From NCBI RefSeq assembly GCF_019056395.1, contig NZ_CP077639.1, positions 398,501 through 462,500 on the forward strand: a stretch of DNA of 64,000 bases. Direction: 5' to 3'. The stretch's first letter is position 1; every line of letters starts with the position of its first letter. The notes beneath the pieces are model-generated. The model did not search any database. It was not told the DNA's origin and saw nothing but the letters and a program-made list of their open reading frames with translations. The position numbers and the translations under genes are program-made. The DNA comes from Terribacillus sp. DMT04. GTDB taxonomy: Bacteria > Bacillota > Bacilli > Bacillales > Amphibacillaceae. Shown in pieces: positions 41,598 to 50,037 of this stretch.

Positions 41598-42836
41598 ATG
41601 TCGGACATTCGTAACGAAACGATACCCGATGGGCACGAAATTGAAAAAGCAGAACAAGAATTAAAAGAAGATGCACATAGTATAAAAAAAATCTTTCAGC
41701 AACCGAAAGCAGCGTGGGCGGTTGCTTTTGCTTGCGTTGTTGCATTTATGGGAATTGGTCTTGTTGACCCGATCCTTCCTTCTATTGCTGCGCAAATGGA
41801 TGCAACGCCAAGCCAAGTGGAGCTCTTATTTACTAGTTACCTGCTCGTCACAGGTATTATGATGCTCATTACAGGCTGGTTATCCAGTCGGATTGGACCG
41901 AAGATGACGCTGCTGATTGGTTTGGTTATTATTATCCTATTCTCTACTCTAGGTGGGCTGGCGAGCAATATTGATGCGCTTGTTGGTTTGCGGGCTGGCT
42001 GGGGGCTGGGAAATGCCTTGTTTATATCTACAGCACTAGCTGTTATAGTCAGTGTTTCAAGCGGCGGTTCGGCAGCAGCTATTATGCTGTATGAAGCAGC
42101 ATTAGGTTTAGGAATGTCTGTTGGTCCGCTATTGGGCGGTTTGCTTGGATCAATTCACTGGCGGGGACCTTTCTTCGGAGTGGCTGTACTAATGCTGATC
42201 GGATTACTGGCAGTGTGGATTTTATTGACAGATATACCGAAACCAGCAAGAAAAAGCCCGCTTTCAGCGCCATTTCAGGCACTGCGGCATCCAGGGCTCT
42301 TGGCGATTGGATTGACAGCTCTATTTTATAACTTCGGATTCTTCACTTTGTTGACTTATTCACCATTTGTCTTAAATCTTGGAGAATTTGGTATTGGATT
42401 TGTCTTCTTCGTCTGGGGTGTGATGCTTGCAGTTGGTTCTATTTTTATCGCTCCTTCGTTTGAATCAAAACTAGGTACGAAAAAGTCACTCAGCTTGGTA
42501 ATGGTCGGTATTATCGTTACGTTGTCTCTCATGGGGATCGGCTCCCATACGCCATGGTTCCTTATCGTAATGATAGCGCTGATGGGGCTGCTGCTCGGTA
42601 TTAATAATACAGTCATGACAACGGCTGTGATGGAAGTATCTCCAGTAGAACGTTCTACTGCTTCAGCGGCATACAGCTTCCTGCGATTCACAGGTGGTTC
42701 TATCTCACCATGGCTTGCTGGGAAAGTATCTGAGCATATTTCAATTGGAGCGCCATATTTTGTTGCAGCAGCAGCTGTACTTGTTGGATTAGTGTTATTC
42801 ATTACAAGAAGAAGTGCGATGGATCGCTTAAGTTAA
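41598..42836 (+). CDS. MFS multidrug efflux transporter
   Basis: A 412-residue proton antiporter with an acidic cytoplasmic N-terminal extension of about 45 residues and twelve helices. Helix 1 holds FMGIGLVDPILPSIAAQM, the loop after helix 2 holds GWLSSRIGPKM, and helix 5 holds ALGLGMSVGPLLGGLLG, the antiporter motif C. It resembles the YfmO/YvmA-like efflux proteins. It follows marR closely with AAAGGAGATGAG as ribosome site, so it is very likely controlled by that MarR protein. The drug or metabolite exported is not predictable. A terminator follows. Confidence 0.9.
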   Translation: MSDIRNETIPDGHEIEKAEQELKEDAHSIKKIFQQPKAAWAVAFACVVAFMGIGLVDPILPSIAAQMDATPSQVELLFTSYLLVTGIMMLITGWLSSRIGPKMTLLIGLVIIILFSTLGGLASNIDALVGLRAGWGLGNALFISTALAVIVSVSSGGSAAAIMLYEAALGLGMSVGPLLGGLLGSIHWRGPFFGVAVLMLIGLLAVWILLTDIPKPARKSPLSAPFQALRHPGLLAIGLTALFYNFGFFTLLTYSPFVLNLGEFGIGFVFFVWGVMLAVGSIFIAPSFESKLGTKKSLSLVMVGIIVTLSLMGIGSHTPWFLIVMIALMGLLLGINNTVMTTAVMEVSPVERSTASAAYSFLRFTGGSISPWLAGKVSEHISIGAPYFVAAAAVLVGLVLFITRRSAMDRLS

Positions 42837-42840
42837 TAGA

Positions 42841-42873
42841 AAAGTCATGATCAGCTGATCATGGCTTTTTTTG
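42841..42873 (+). terminator. Terminator of marR-MFS operon
   Basis: AGTCATGATCAG/CTGATCATGGCT stem with T-run; arms almost continuous around a minimal loop. Confidence 0.88.
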
Positions 42874-42935
42874 ATGGTGCAAACCTTAAATGCTATAATC
42901 GCAAATCCGATTATGATACCCTATTGTTAATCGCA
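42871..42935 (+). promoter_or_regulatory. Promoter and candidate operator of the cobalamin-STAS operon
   Basis: TTGATG (42871-42876), 17-base spacer, TATAAT (42894-42899) with TG extension make a strong SigA promoter. ATAATCG (42895-42901)/CGATTAT (42908-42914) is a perfect 7-6-7 inverted repeat at the -10 and start site. TAATCGCA recurs at 42896 and 42928, 32 bases apart. Confidence 0.6.
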
Positions 42936-42960
42936 GAATACAGCAATATAGGGGGGTTCC

Positions 42961-43266
42961 ATGTATATCGTACATTCGATTTTTAATGTTCCTGCTGAAA
43001 AATCAGAGGAAGTAATTGCCATTTATCAAAACAGGTCGAAACTAGTGGATCAAGCTCCAGGCTTCCAGCAGTTCCGACTGCTTCACAATAAGAAGAAGCC
43101 AGGAGAATTGACTGTTGAAATTACTTGGGAAGACAAGCAGAGCTATATAGATTGGGTAAGCGGGGATGATTTCAAGCGTATCCATGACTTGGAGAAAAAT
43201 TACCCAGATCAAGAACTGGCGTCTATCCGGCCAACGGTGAAAATGTTTGAGGTGGTGGCGCAGTGA
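42961..43266 (+). CDS. IsdG/HmoA-like antibiotic biosynthesis monooxygenase domain protein
   Basis: A 101-residue ferredoxin-like-fold protein of the ABM superfamily. Asn9, Trp65 and His75 occur with the spacing of the haem-degrading IsdG triad (Asn7, Trp67, His77), including the ten-residue Trp-His step, so haem binding or cleavage is plausible. The rest is FQQFRLLHNKKKPGELTVEITWED, a typical strand pair. The RBS is an unusual run of six G, eight bases or fewer before the ATG. It is the first gene of an operon: its stop overlaps the next GTG by four bases. Other ABM activities remain possible. Confidence 0.75.
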   Translation: MYIVHSIFNVPAEKSEEVIAIYQNRSKLVDQAPGFQQFRLLHNKKKPGELTVEITWEDKQSYIDWVSGDDFKRIHDLEKNYPDQELASIRPTVKMFEVVAQ

Positions 43267-43640
43267 GCACAACAATCCGAGCAGATGAATTGCTTGATAA
43301 TATTGTGGAAGACATCTTTGACGCGTATCCATCTTTATATGAACGTTACGGGGAGAACGGAAAGATACGAACGCGCGAGGATAATCAGCATCACTTAAAT
43401 TATTTGCAGACTGCTTATGAGGCGGATGATATACAGCTGTTCAATGATTATACGCTGTGGCTGTATGAATTGCTTTCTGCTCGCGGTATGAATGAAAAAA
43501 TAATCATCGACAATTATGTGCGGCTGATACCACTACTGGAAGTATATGTGGATAAGAAAAAGTATGCCTTTTTTAAAGCGTGTTTGGAAGAAGGAATTCA
43601 AGTATTGCATGCAGAAAAAAACAAGGACGAAGACAACTGA
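43263..43640 (+). CDS. Helical protein of unknown function in cobalamin-STAS operon
   Basis: A 125-residue, mostly helical, soluble acidic protein. It starts at a GTG overlapping the previous stop (GTGA). Notable stretches are ELLDNIVEDIFDAYPSLYERYG, here split after ELLDNIVED, and LFNDYTLWLYELLSARGM followed by EKIIIDNYVRLIPLLEVYV. The general pattern of amphipathic helices recalls the N-terminal sensor or dimerisation domains of RsbR/RsbU-type stress regulators, but I cannot assign a family. It sits between an IsdG/HmoA-like gene and the B12 photoreceptor-like gene, 12 bases before the latter, so a role in the same signalling unit is likely. Confidence 0.7.
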   Translation: MSTTIRADELLDNIVEDIFDAYPSLYERYGENGKIRTREDNQHHLNYLQTAYEADDIQLFNDYTLWLYELLSARGMNEKIIIDNYVRLIPLLEVYVDKKKYAFFKACLEEGIQVLHAEKNKDEDN

Positions 43641-43652
43641 GGGTGATACGTG

Positions 43653-44300
43653 ATGACAGAAGCTTGGCGGCATTTTGCAGCAGCGTTGCTTGCTGGTGAT
43701 GAGCGGCAGGCATACAGCCTTTTAGCAAATGATCCAAGACCGAGTATCCGTGTGTACAAAGAGATCATAACACCGGCAATGTATGATATAGGAGAGAAGT
43801 GGCTGCGTAATGAAATTACAGTAGCGGACGAACACTTGGCGACAAGTGTATGTGACTTTGCACTGGCGCAGTACGTATTTCCGTTTAAACGGAGAAACAA
43901 GCATTCAAAAGATAAAGTGATGTTTCTTTGTTTGGAAGAAGAGCAGCATGTGATTGGTTCTAAGATGGTGGCGGCCTTATTTGAAGAACAGCATTGGCAG
44001 GTCCGGCATCTTGGTCCTAATCTGCCTCTGGCACATGCTTTAAGCAGTGCAGAACAGTGGCGGCCAGAAGTAATTGGTTTATCTGCTGCGATTCCTTATC
44101 GTATACCTGCTTTGAAGGAATACATTGCCGCCTTCGAGCAATTACCTTGGCAGCCAAGGGTAATGGTTGGAGGGCGAGTGGTTTCCATGCATGATATCAG
44201 GCCTTATTGCGGCAGGCAGACACAAGTTATTTACGATTTAGAACAAGTGGCAGCATGGCTGAATGAATTGGCGGAGGAAGAGGCAGATGGTGTCTGGTAA
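43653..44300 (+). CDS. Stand-alone cobalamin-binding protein with CarH-type light-sensor signature
   Basis: A 215-residue protein made only of a helical cap (about residues 1-78) and a B12-binding Rossmann domain (about 85-210). The cap contains W50 followed after nine residues by E60-H61, the W-x9-EH signature of adenosylcobalamin photoreceptors such as CarH/LitR. The Rossmann part has E97-x-H99-x-x-G102, supplying the lower axial histidine, then HLGPNLPL and GLSAAIPYR. The MerR DNA-binding domain of CarH is absent. The next gene, a STAS protein, starts inside this one, suggesting the signal goes to a protein partner. GTG one codon earlier is too close to TGAGGGTG. Confidence 0.85.
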   Translation: MTEAWRHFAAALLAGDERQAYSLLANDPRPSIRVYKEIITPAMYDIGEKWLRNEITVADEHLATSVCDFALAQYVFPFKRRNKHSKDKVMFLCLEEEQHVIGSKMVAALFEEQHWQVRHLGPNLPLAHALSSAEQWRPEVIGLSAAIPYRIPALKEYIAAFEQLPWQPRVMVGGRVVSMHDIRPYCGRQTQVIYDLEQVAAWLNELAEEEADGVW

Positions 44301-45045
44301 GTTTCTGCCGTTGCCTTATTTCTTCATTAGCTCCGATTGGAAGATACTTGATTATTCACGTGCTGCCAGCAGTATTTTCTTAATTGGAGATGATTTTAAC
44401 AGTTTGGTTGATGAGGGGAACCGGCAGAAAGTCAGCCAGTATATACAGCCGCATTTGTCTGAGATCCACTTCGAACTGAATATGAAAACAAAGCATGATC
44501 CGTTGGCTGTGTTCAAAATATCTGTTCAATGGGAAGCGGACAGGGCACATATCATTTGCGTAGAGAAAACGAAAGAGGTTGACCAGCTTGCCAGTCAATT
44601 AATGAAACTTCGCTCTAGGCTCTCAGAGACAGACTTTGAATTGCTGGAAAAGAAAGAAGAGCTGGAGGATGCGATCAATCGTATCTATAAACTTAGCGGT
44701 CCGTTCATTCCGCTTTATAAAGAATCTGGTCTGATACCTTTATTTGGTGATCTGCAAGCCGATAAGCTGGAGGTAATGGAAGCGAACATTTTAGCGAAGA
44801 TAGACGAAGGAGAATATGAGCAAGTCTTTTTCGACTTTCATGGCGTCGGTGAGATAACGATAGCTGGAAAAGAGAAGCTCGGACAGCTATTTGAATCGAT
44901 TCAGCTGATGGGAACAAAGACAATAATTGTTGGACTTTCTCCATCACAGGTTCAAGGCTTTGGATCAAAAGGTACGTTGCAAGCTGACACAATGGGCAGT
45001 CTGCAACAGGCAATCTCCATGTATGTAAAAAAAGCAGAACTATGA
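44287..45045 (+). CDS. PAS-like/coiled-coil/STAS protein, RsbR-related
   Basis: A 252-residue protein. A PAS-like N terminus (about 1-95; YFFISSDWKILDYSRAAS) is followed by a coiled coil (about 100-140) and a C-terminal STAS domain (about 140-245) that resembles the stressosome protein RsbR in SGPFIPLY, LFGDLQ, FDFHGVGEI and LMGTKTIIVGL. From memory, RsbRA is phosphorylated by RsbT on two threonines. The equivalent of the second appears kept (EITIAGK), while the first is replaced (LQADK). The gene overlaps the cobalamin-binding protein gene by 14 bases. I infer it relays the B12/light signal, possibly into the general stress pathway. Confidence 0.8.
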   Translation: MVSGKFLPLPYFFISSDWKILDYSRAASSIFLIGDDFNSLVDEGNRQKVSQYIQPHLSEIHFELNMKTKHDPLAVFKISVQWEADRAHIICVEKTKEVDQLASQLMKLRSRLSETDFELLEKKEELEDAINRIYKLSGPFIPLYKESGLIPLFGDLQADKLEVMEANILAKIDEGEYEQVFFDFHGVGEITIAGKEKLGQLFESIQLMGTKTIIVGLSPSQVQGFGSKGTLQADTMGSLQQAISMYVKKAEL

Positions 45046-45061
45046 GCAGTTCTGCTTTTTT
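45030..45061. terminator. Bidirectional terminator
   Basis: AAAAGCAGAACT (45030-45041)/AGTTCTGCTTTT (45048-45059); the 5' arm codes the last residues of the STAS protein. T-rich on both strands. Confidence 0.88.
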
Positions 45062-45063
45062 GT

Positions 45064-45486
45064 TTAAAGATCGACTGTATAAACGTCGCTTTTATTAATA
45101 TTTTTTAAATAAATTTTATCTGGTTTGATTTCCAAGACAACATAATCAGGATCGTCTGGGCCATCTAGCCAGGCCTTAAAGCTGTCTTTCCACAGCTGCT
45201 GTTTCAATTCCGGAGATTCGCTTACTTTGGCGTCTGCTTCGATTTCGACAAACTCATCACCAACACCATCGCCATTATAGCCCAATAAGATATGGACGTT
45301 GTGGTTGCTCTCAATATCGTCTACTTTATGGGAGCTTCCGCTTGTCGCGCAATATAAGGTGAATCCTTCATTGAAAAAGGCCATGTATCGGCTGTAAGGT
45401 TTGCCATCTTGGACAGTGGCAAGCGTTCCAATCTTCTGTTTATCCAGAATTTGTTCCACATGTTTTTTGACTTCTGCTTGTTCCAT
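45064..45486 (-). CDS. ydaG: General stress protein 26-like PNPOx-fold protein
   Basis: A 140-residue split-barrel flavin-binding protein of the pyridoxamine 5'-phosphate oxidase-like family, equal in length and closely similar in outline to B. subtilis YdaG. Typical parts are KIGTLATVQDGKPYSRYM, LYCATSGSSHKVDDIE, NVHILLGYNGDG and VVLEIKPDKIYL. The ATG at 45486 follows AAGGAGGAGAG; a start six codons upstream would fall in that sequence. In B. subtilis ydaG belongs to the SigB regulon, and a SigB-like promoter is visible upstream here. It is convergent with the STAS gene. Confidence 0.88.
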   Translation of the reverse strand: MEQAEVKKHVEQILDKQKIGTLATVQDGKPYSRYMAFFNEGFTLYCATSGSSHKVDDIESNHNVHILLGYNGDGVGDEFVEIEADAKVSESPELKQQLWKDSFKAWLDGPDDPDYVVLEIKPDKIYLKNINKSDVYTVDL

Positions 45487-45517
45487 TTCGCTCTCCTCCT
45501 TCACTTTCTACAGGTAG

Positions 45518-45544
45518 TATCCCTTTTTTGGCAGCTTATTAAAC
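45518..45544 (-). promoter_or_regulatory. SigB-like promoter of ydaG-type gene
   Basis: Minus strand GTTTAA (45544-45539), 15-base spacer, GGGATA (45523-45518). This matches the SigB consensus GTTTAA-N13-15-GGGWAW with one deviation in the -10. It lies 31 bases before the start codon. Confidence 0.55.
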
Positions 45545-45614
45545 CCGAAAACAGGGAATGGTAAAGAGTGCAGACGAGATATGAACTTAAAAGCCAACCA
45601 CTGGAGGGAATAAT

Positions 45615-46472
45615 ATGACCAAGATACAAGAAGAGCATAAACCGCAAACTAGGTGTCAGTCAGAATTCGGACAGCTCAAGCATGTCGTTGTCTGTCCGCC
45701 AGCATATATGGAAATTAGAAAAGTGATTAACGAAACGCAAAAGCATTATTTGAACCATAATATTGACCGAGAACTAGCAATGGCACAGCATACTAACTTT
45801 GTCACCGCGCTTCGAGATCATGGAGTGGATGTCATGTCTTTACCGGCACATGAACCGTTCAATGAGCAAGTTTACACACGTGATATTGGTTTTTGTATAG
45901 GCGATGTGTTATTTGCGTCGAATATGGAAGATGATATCCGCAAGGGAGAAACAAAAATATTGCGTGAGTGGCTTGAACATCAGGAGCTTACATACAAAGA
46001 CATTACCGATGGAACAATTGAGGGCGGCGATGTGGTAGTAGATGGAAAGCGCGTATGGATTGGGCTCAGCAAACGAACAGAGGAGAAAGCTGTTCAGCAA
46101 GTGCAACAGCTGCTTCCGGATTATGAGGTTATATCTGTAAAGATTCGTGAAGATATTCTGCACTTAGATTGTGTCTTCAATCTGGTGCGTGAGGACTTAG
46201 CGATCCTTTATCCGGATGCTTTTGAACAGAAAGATCTGGAACGGTTCCGTCAGCTTTACAAGACCATCGAGGTATCGGAAGAAGACCAGTTTTATATGGG
46301 GACAAACGTTCTTTCCTTTGCTCCAGATAAACTGTTAAGTCTGCCTTCCAACAAGCGAGTAAATGAAGCGCTGCGAAATGAAGGCATCACAGTTGTTGAA
46401 GTGAACTTCTCGGAAATCATAAAATCCGGTGGCTCATTCCGCTGCTGTTCGCTGCCGTTGGAACGTGCATAA
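45615..46472 (+). CDS. Dimethylarginine dimethylaminohydrolase-like protein (YkgA type)
   Basis: A 285-residue enzyme of the guanidine-modifying (amidinotransferase/arginine deiminase) superfamily. The catalytic residues can be followed: the Glu/Asp of TIEGGDVVV near residue 137, His in DILHLDCVFN near 183, and the nucleophile Cys near the C terminus in SGGSFRCCSLPLE. YTRDIGFCIGD forms the substrate-side loop. It is close to DDAH and to B. subtilis YkgA; hydrolysis of a methylated arginine or related guanidino compound is likely. It has its own Shine-Dalgarno (GGAGGG) and no linked arginine genes. Confidence 0.85.
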   Translation: MTKIQEEHKPQTRCQSEFGQLKHVVVCPPAYMEIRKVINETQKHYLNHNIDRELAMAQHTNFVTALRDHGVDVMSLPAHEPFNEQVYTRDIGFCIGDVLFASNMEDDIRKGETKILREWLEHQELTYKDITDGTIEGGDVVVDGKRVWIGLSKRTEEKAVQQVQQLLPDYEVISVKIREDILHLDCVFNLVREDLAILYPDAFEQKDLERFRQLYKTIEVSEEDQFYMGTNVLSFAPDKLLSLPSNKRVNEALRNEGITVVEVNFSEIIKSGGSFRCCSLPLERA

Positions 46473-46553
46473 CTGTATTAAAGTGTTATCTGTGAGCGGA
46501 TTGCTTTACTCTATCCCGACCCTTTAGCATAATAAGCCATGGAGGCGATTAGA

Positions 46554-47720
46554 TTGGATAACTTTACGTTTTATAACCCAACGAAATTGATTTTTGGTAA
46601 AGATCAATTAGATAAATTAAAAGAAGAAATTCCTGCTTACGGAAAGAAAGTATTGCTTGTTTATGGAGGCGGCAGCATTAAGCGCAGCGGTCTGTACGAT
46701 AATGTGTTAAAGGAATTAGCTGAAATTAATGCAGAAGTATTTGAACTTGCTGGCGTAGAGCCAAACCCGCGTGTTACAACAGCGCGAAAAGGTGTTGAGA
46801 TCTGTAAGAGCGAAAACATCGATGTGATATTGGCAGTCGGAGGCGGAAGTGTAATCGACTGTACAAAAGCTATTGCAGCGGGTGCAAAATATGATGGAGA
46901 TGTATGGGATATCGTAACGAAGAAAGCGTCCGCTGACGATGCTCTTCCATTCGGGACTGTACTGACACTTGCAGCAACAGGCTCCGAGATGAATCCTGGT
47001 TCAGTTATCACGAACTGGGAAACAAACGAGAAGTACGGCTGGGGAAGTGCGCATACATTCCCGAAATTCTCGATTCTGGATCCGCAAAACACATTTACGG
47101 TGCCGCGTGACCAAACAATTTACGGTATCGTTGACATGATGTCACACGTATTGGAGCATTATTTCCATACGACAACTAACACAGAGCTGCAGGATCGTTT
47201 CTGTGAGTCTTTGTTGCGGACAGTTATGGAAATAGGTCCGAAACTGCTTGATGACTTGGAAAATTACGAGCACCGTGCAACAATCCTTTACAGCGGCACG
47301 ATGGCATTAAACGGCGTATTAAACATGGGCTACCATGGCGACTGGGCAACGCATAACCTTGAGCACGCAGTGTCTGCTGTACATGACATTCCGCATGGCG
47401 GCGGTTTGGCAATTTTGTTCCCGAACTGGATGAAACATGTGCTGGATGAAGAATCTGCTCCCCGCTTTAAGCAGCTTGCAGAGCGCGTATTCGGAGTTGA
47501 TACTGCTGGTAAGTCTGATAAAGAAGCGGCACTGGAAGGAATCGATGCATTGCGCGCATTCTGGAATAGCATTGATGCACCAGCTACCCTTCGCGATTAC
47601 GATATCTCTGACGACAGCTTGGAGCTTATGGCTGAAAAAGCTTATGCAAACGGAGAGTTCGGCGGTTATCGTACGTTGAATAAAGAAGATTCACTTGAAA
47701 TTTACAAAGCATCTTATTAA
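46554..47720 (+). CDS. Iron-containing alcohol dehydrogenase (YugJ/BdhA type)
   Basis: A 388-residue group III, NAD(P)H-dependent butanol-dehydrogenase-like enzyme. The dinucleotide site is [13 protein letters not shown] and [17 protein letters not shown]. The metal site comprises Asp in [15 protein letters not shown] with two His, and the later [11 protein letters not shown] region after HDIPH. The start codon is TTG at 46554: GGAGG (46541-46545) lies eight bases before it, while an in-frame ATG at 46539 overlaps that Shine-Dalgarno. Homologues start with the equivalent [13 protein letters not shown] very strong terminator follows. It reduces aldehydes to alcohols in the family's known members. 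Confidence 0.92.
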   Translation: MDNFTFYNPTKLIFGKDQLDKLKEEIPAYGKKVLLVYGGGSIKRSGLYDNVLKELAEINAEVFELAGVEPNPRVTTARKGVEICKSENIDVILAVGGGSVIDCTKAIAAGAKYDGDVWDIVTKKASADDALPFGTVLTLAATGSEMNPGSVITNWETNEKYGWGSAHTFPKFSILDPQNTFTVPRDQTIYGIVDMMSHVLEHYFHTTTNTELQDRFCESLLRTVMEIGPKLLDDLENYEHRATILYSGTMALNGVLNMGYHGDWATHNLEHAVSAVHDIPHGGGLAILFPNWMKHVLDEESAPRFKQLAERVFGVDTAGKSDKEAALEGIDALRAFWNSIDAPATLRDYDISDDSLELMAEKAYANGEFGGYRTLNKEDSLEIYKASY

Positions 47721-47727
47721 GAACAGG

Positions 47728-47765
47728 AAAGAACCTGCGCTGACTCAGCGCAGGTTCTTTTTTTA
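47728..47765. terminator. Bidirectional terminator
   Basis: Fifteen perfect pairs AAAGAACCTGCGCTG/CAGCGCAGGTTCTTT with a three-base ACT loop, then T-run. It touches the stop codon of the convergent SDR gene. Confidence 0.93.
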
Positions 47766-48665
47766 GGAACTTACCATTGTACCGCCATTTACGTGGATAA
47801 TCTGGCCAGTTACATAAGAAGAGTCTTCGGAAGCAAGATAAACATAGGCCGGAGCGAGCTCATACGGCTGACCGGCACGCTTCATCGGAACATCTTGCCC
47901 AAATGTAGCTACTTGCTCTGCTGAAAAACTGGATGGAATAAGTGGTGTCCAAATAGGTCCTGGCGCCACGCCGTTCACTCGAATTCCTTTGGTGGCTAGA
48001 TTTTGGGATAGTGCACGAGTAAAACCGACAATGGCTCCTTTGGTGCTAACATAATCAATTAAGTCTGGTCTGCCTTCATACGCAGTCACGGATGTTGTGT
48101 TGACAATCGTGCTGCCATCTTTCAGATGCGGCAGCGCAGCCTTCGTTAGGTAGAAGAAAGCAAAGATGTTTGTATGAAATGTGGCATCCCATTGTGCAGT
48201 GGCGATATCAGTAAGGGCATGCTGCGGAAACTGAACACCATGATTGTTCACTAAGATATCCAGCTTTCCATATGTTTTTATCGTACGGGCAACTACAGCA
48301 CGGCAATGTTCTTCACTGCGCAAATCGCCTACAATCAATGTGCAGCGACGGCCAAGCTGCTCAATTCGGTTTTTTGTTCGTTGGGCATCTTCATTTTCAT
48401 ATTCGTAATAATAAGGAATCACAACATCTGCGCCTTCTTTAGCAAAAGCTATTGCAGCAGCTGCGCCAATCCCGCTGTCTCCTCCGGTTATAATCGCTGT
48501 TCTTCCTTCTAACTTTCCTGATCCTATATAGCTATCTGACTCAATGATTGGTCTCGGCTGCATGAGTCCTTCAATACCAGGCTGCTGGTCCTGATGCTGA
48601 GGCGGGAAATAAAAATTCGTACCGGGCTGAACCGGCCGGTATTTTCTGTTCGGCTGCTGTGTCAA
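47763..48665 (-). CDS. SDR family oxidoreductase (YhdF/YhxC/general stress protein 39-like)
   Basis: A 300-residue extended-N-terminus short-chain dehydrogenase. Residues 1-45 are proline- and glutamine-rich (FYFPPQHQDQQPGIEGLM), a hallmark of this Bacillus subgroup. The core has TGGDSGIGAAAA, NNHGVQFPQ, catalytic Ser in TTSVTAYEG and YVSTKGAIVGF, then VNGVAPGPIWTPL. The start is TTG with GAGGAGGCC six bases upstream. Paralogues in B. subtilis are stress-induced; I see no clear SigB promoter here. It is divergent from gldA. Substrate unknown. Confidence 0.9.
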   Translation of the reverse strand: MTQQPNRKYRPVQPGTNFYFPPQHQDQQPGIEGLMQPRPIIESDSYIGSGKLEGRTAIITGGDSGIGAAAAIAFAKEGADVVIPYYYEYENEDAQRTKNRIEQLGRRCTLIVGDLRSEEHCRAVVARTIKTYGKLDILVNNHGVQFPQHALTDIATAQWDATFHTNIFAFFYLTKAALPHLKDGSTIVNTTSVTAYEGRPDLIDYVSTKGAIVGFTRALSQNLATKGIRVNGVAPGPIWTPLIPSSFSAEQVATFGQDVPMKRAGQPYELAPAYVYLASEDSSYVTGQIIHVNGGTMVSS

Positions 48666-48807
48666 TGGTTGGCCTCCTCTTCATTACTAGCTCCATTTGA
48701 AATATATGCAAGTAAGGCTGTACTTTTGCCTTGATTTTAATGTTAGTTAAATTGGTAAACAGGGTAGAAGATTAGGTAAGCAAATTTAAGTGATGGAGGG
48801 GTCAACG

Positions 48808-49917
48808 ATGGAAAAAGTATTTACCAGCCCGAGTCGATATGTACAAGGTAAAGATGTCCTGTTAAAAGCAGGAGAGTACGTGAAGAAAATCGGTAATAAC
48901 GCGCTTGTGCTAGCGGATGACTTTGTTTGGGATTTAGCCGGTAACGCAGTTCTCGATAATTTAGAGAATGAAGGTGTGAAATCTACAAAAGTCGTATTTG
49001 GCGGTGAAGCATCTACTGAAGAGATTCAACGTATTGCAGGCGAAGGAAAGGCAAGCGATGTCGTAATCGGTATTGGTGGTGGTAAGACACTTGATACAGC
49101 GAAAGCAGTTGCAGATGAGCTGCAGGTTGGCGTTGTTATCATGCCGACGACAGCATCCACAGATGCGCCGACAAGCGGCTTGAGTGTTATCTACTCTGCT
49201 GAAGGTACATTTGAAAGTTACAAGTTCTACGATAAAAACCCAGACCTGGTATTAGTAGATACGAAAATCATTGCACAAGCCCCGCCTCGCTTCCTAGCTT
49301 CCGGTATTGCTGATGCAATGGCAACTTGGGTGGAAGCACGTGCTTCTATCGAAGGCAGAGGAACTACTATGGCAGGCGGAAAAGCAACACTAGCTGGTCA
49401 AGCAATTGCAGAAAAAGCAGAAGAAGTATTATTTGAGTACGGTCTGCTTGCATACGAATCGAACAAACGGAAAATTGTAACACCTGCTCTAGATGCAGTA
49501 ATCGAAGCGAACACCTTGCTCAGCGGTCTTGGCTTTGAAAGTGGCGGCCTTGCAGGAGCGCATGCGATTCATAATGGATTCACAGCTCTGCATGGTGACA
49601 TTCACAGCCTGACACACGGCGAAAAAGTAGCATTTGGTACACTCGTACAGCTTGCCTTAGAAGACCGCACATTAGATGAAATTAACACGTATATTGATTT
49701 TTATCTAGCACTGGGACTTCCAGTTACACTAGAAGACATCAAGCTAAAAGATGTTTCCGACGAAGACTTGCAGAAAGTAGCCGAACAAGCAGTACAAGAA
49801 GGTGAATCCATTCATAACATGCCTGGCGTTGTCACAGCTGATCAAGTAGTTGATGCCATTAAAGCTGCTGATGCTTATTCCAGGGCTTATAAAGAAACAA
49901 TCGGATTCGAAGGTTAA
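48808..49917 (+). CDS. gldA: Glycerol dehydrogenase
   Basis: Oxidises glycerol to dihydroxyacetone with NAD+, or runs in reverse. The 369-residue protein is the zinc-dependent family III enzyme. NAD is held by [17 protein letters not shown] near residue 92 and [12 protein letters not shown] near 117. Metal ligands are Asp in [10 protein letters not shown] near 173 and two His, in GAHAIHNGF near 255 and [10 protein letters not shown] near 272. The ATG at 48808 follows GGAGGGG by six bases; an in-frame GTG upstream would include that site. No dha kinase genes are adjacent. Confidence 0.93.
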   Translation: MEKVFTSPSRYVQGKDVLLKAGEYVKKIGNNALVLADDFVWDLAGNAVLDNLENEGVKSTKVVFGGEASTEEIQRIAGEGKASDVVIGIGGGKTLDTAKAVADELQVGVVIMPTTASTDAPTSGLSVIYSAEGTFESYKFYDKNPDLVLVDTKIIAQAPPRFLASGIADAMATWVEARASIEGRGTTMAGGKATLAGQAIAEKAEEVLFEYGLLAYESNKRKIVTPALDAVIEANTLLSGLGFESGGLAGAHAIHNGFTALHGDIHSLTHGEKVAFGTLVQLALEDRTLDEINTYIDFYLALGLPVTLEDIKLKDVSDEDLQKVAEQAVQEGESIHNMPGVVTADQVVDAIKAADAYSRAYKETIGFEG

Positions 49918-49925
49918 AATAAACG

Positions 49926-49968
49926 AAAAGCTGGGACAAGTAAAATTGTTCCAGCTTTTTTTCTTTGC
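49926..49968 (+). terminator. Terminator of gldA
   Basis: AAAGCTGGGACAA/TTGTTCCAGCTTT with one mismatch, then T-run. Confidence 0.88.
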
Positions 49969-49971
49969 CTA

Positions 49972-50021
49972 TTGACGTGTACTTCTGTACTAGTGTACTA
50001 TCTAATTAATACAGCAGTACA
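49972..50021 (+). promoter_or_regulatory. Promoter and repeat operator of YtrAB-like ABC cluster
   Basis: TTGACG (49972-49977), 18-base spacer, TACTAT (49996-50001). The spacer holds three direct copies of TGTACT at 49978, 49986 and 49994, 8 bases apart, and an inverted copy AGTACA lies at 50016-50021. YtrA-type GntR proteins act on operators of TGTAC-like sequence, so the GntR encoded in this cluster is the likely binder. Confidence 0.6.
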
Positions 50022-50037
50022 TCAGGAGGGTTAGTTT

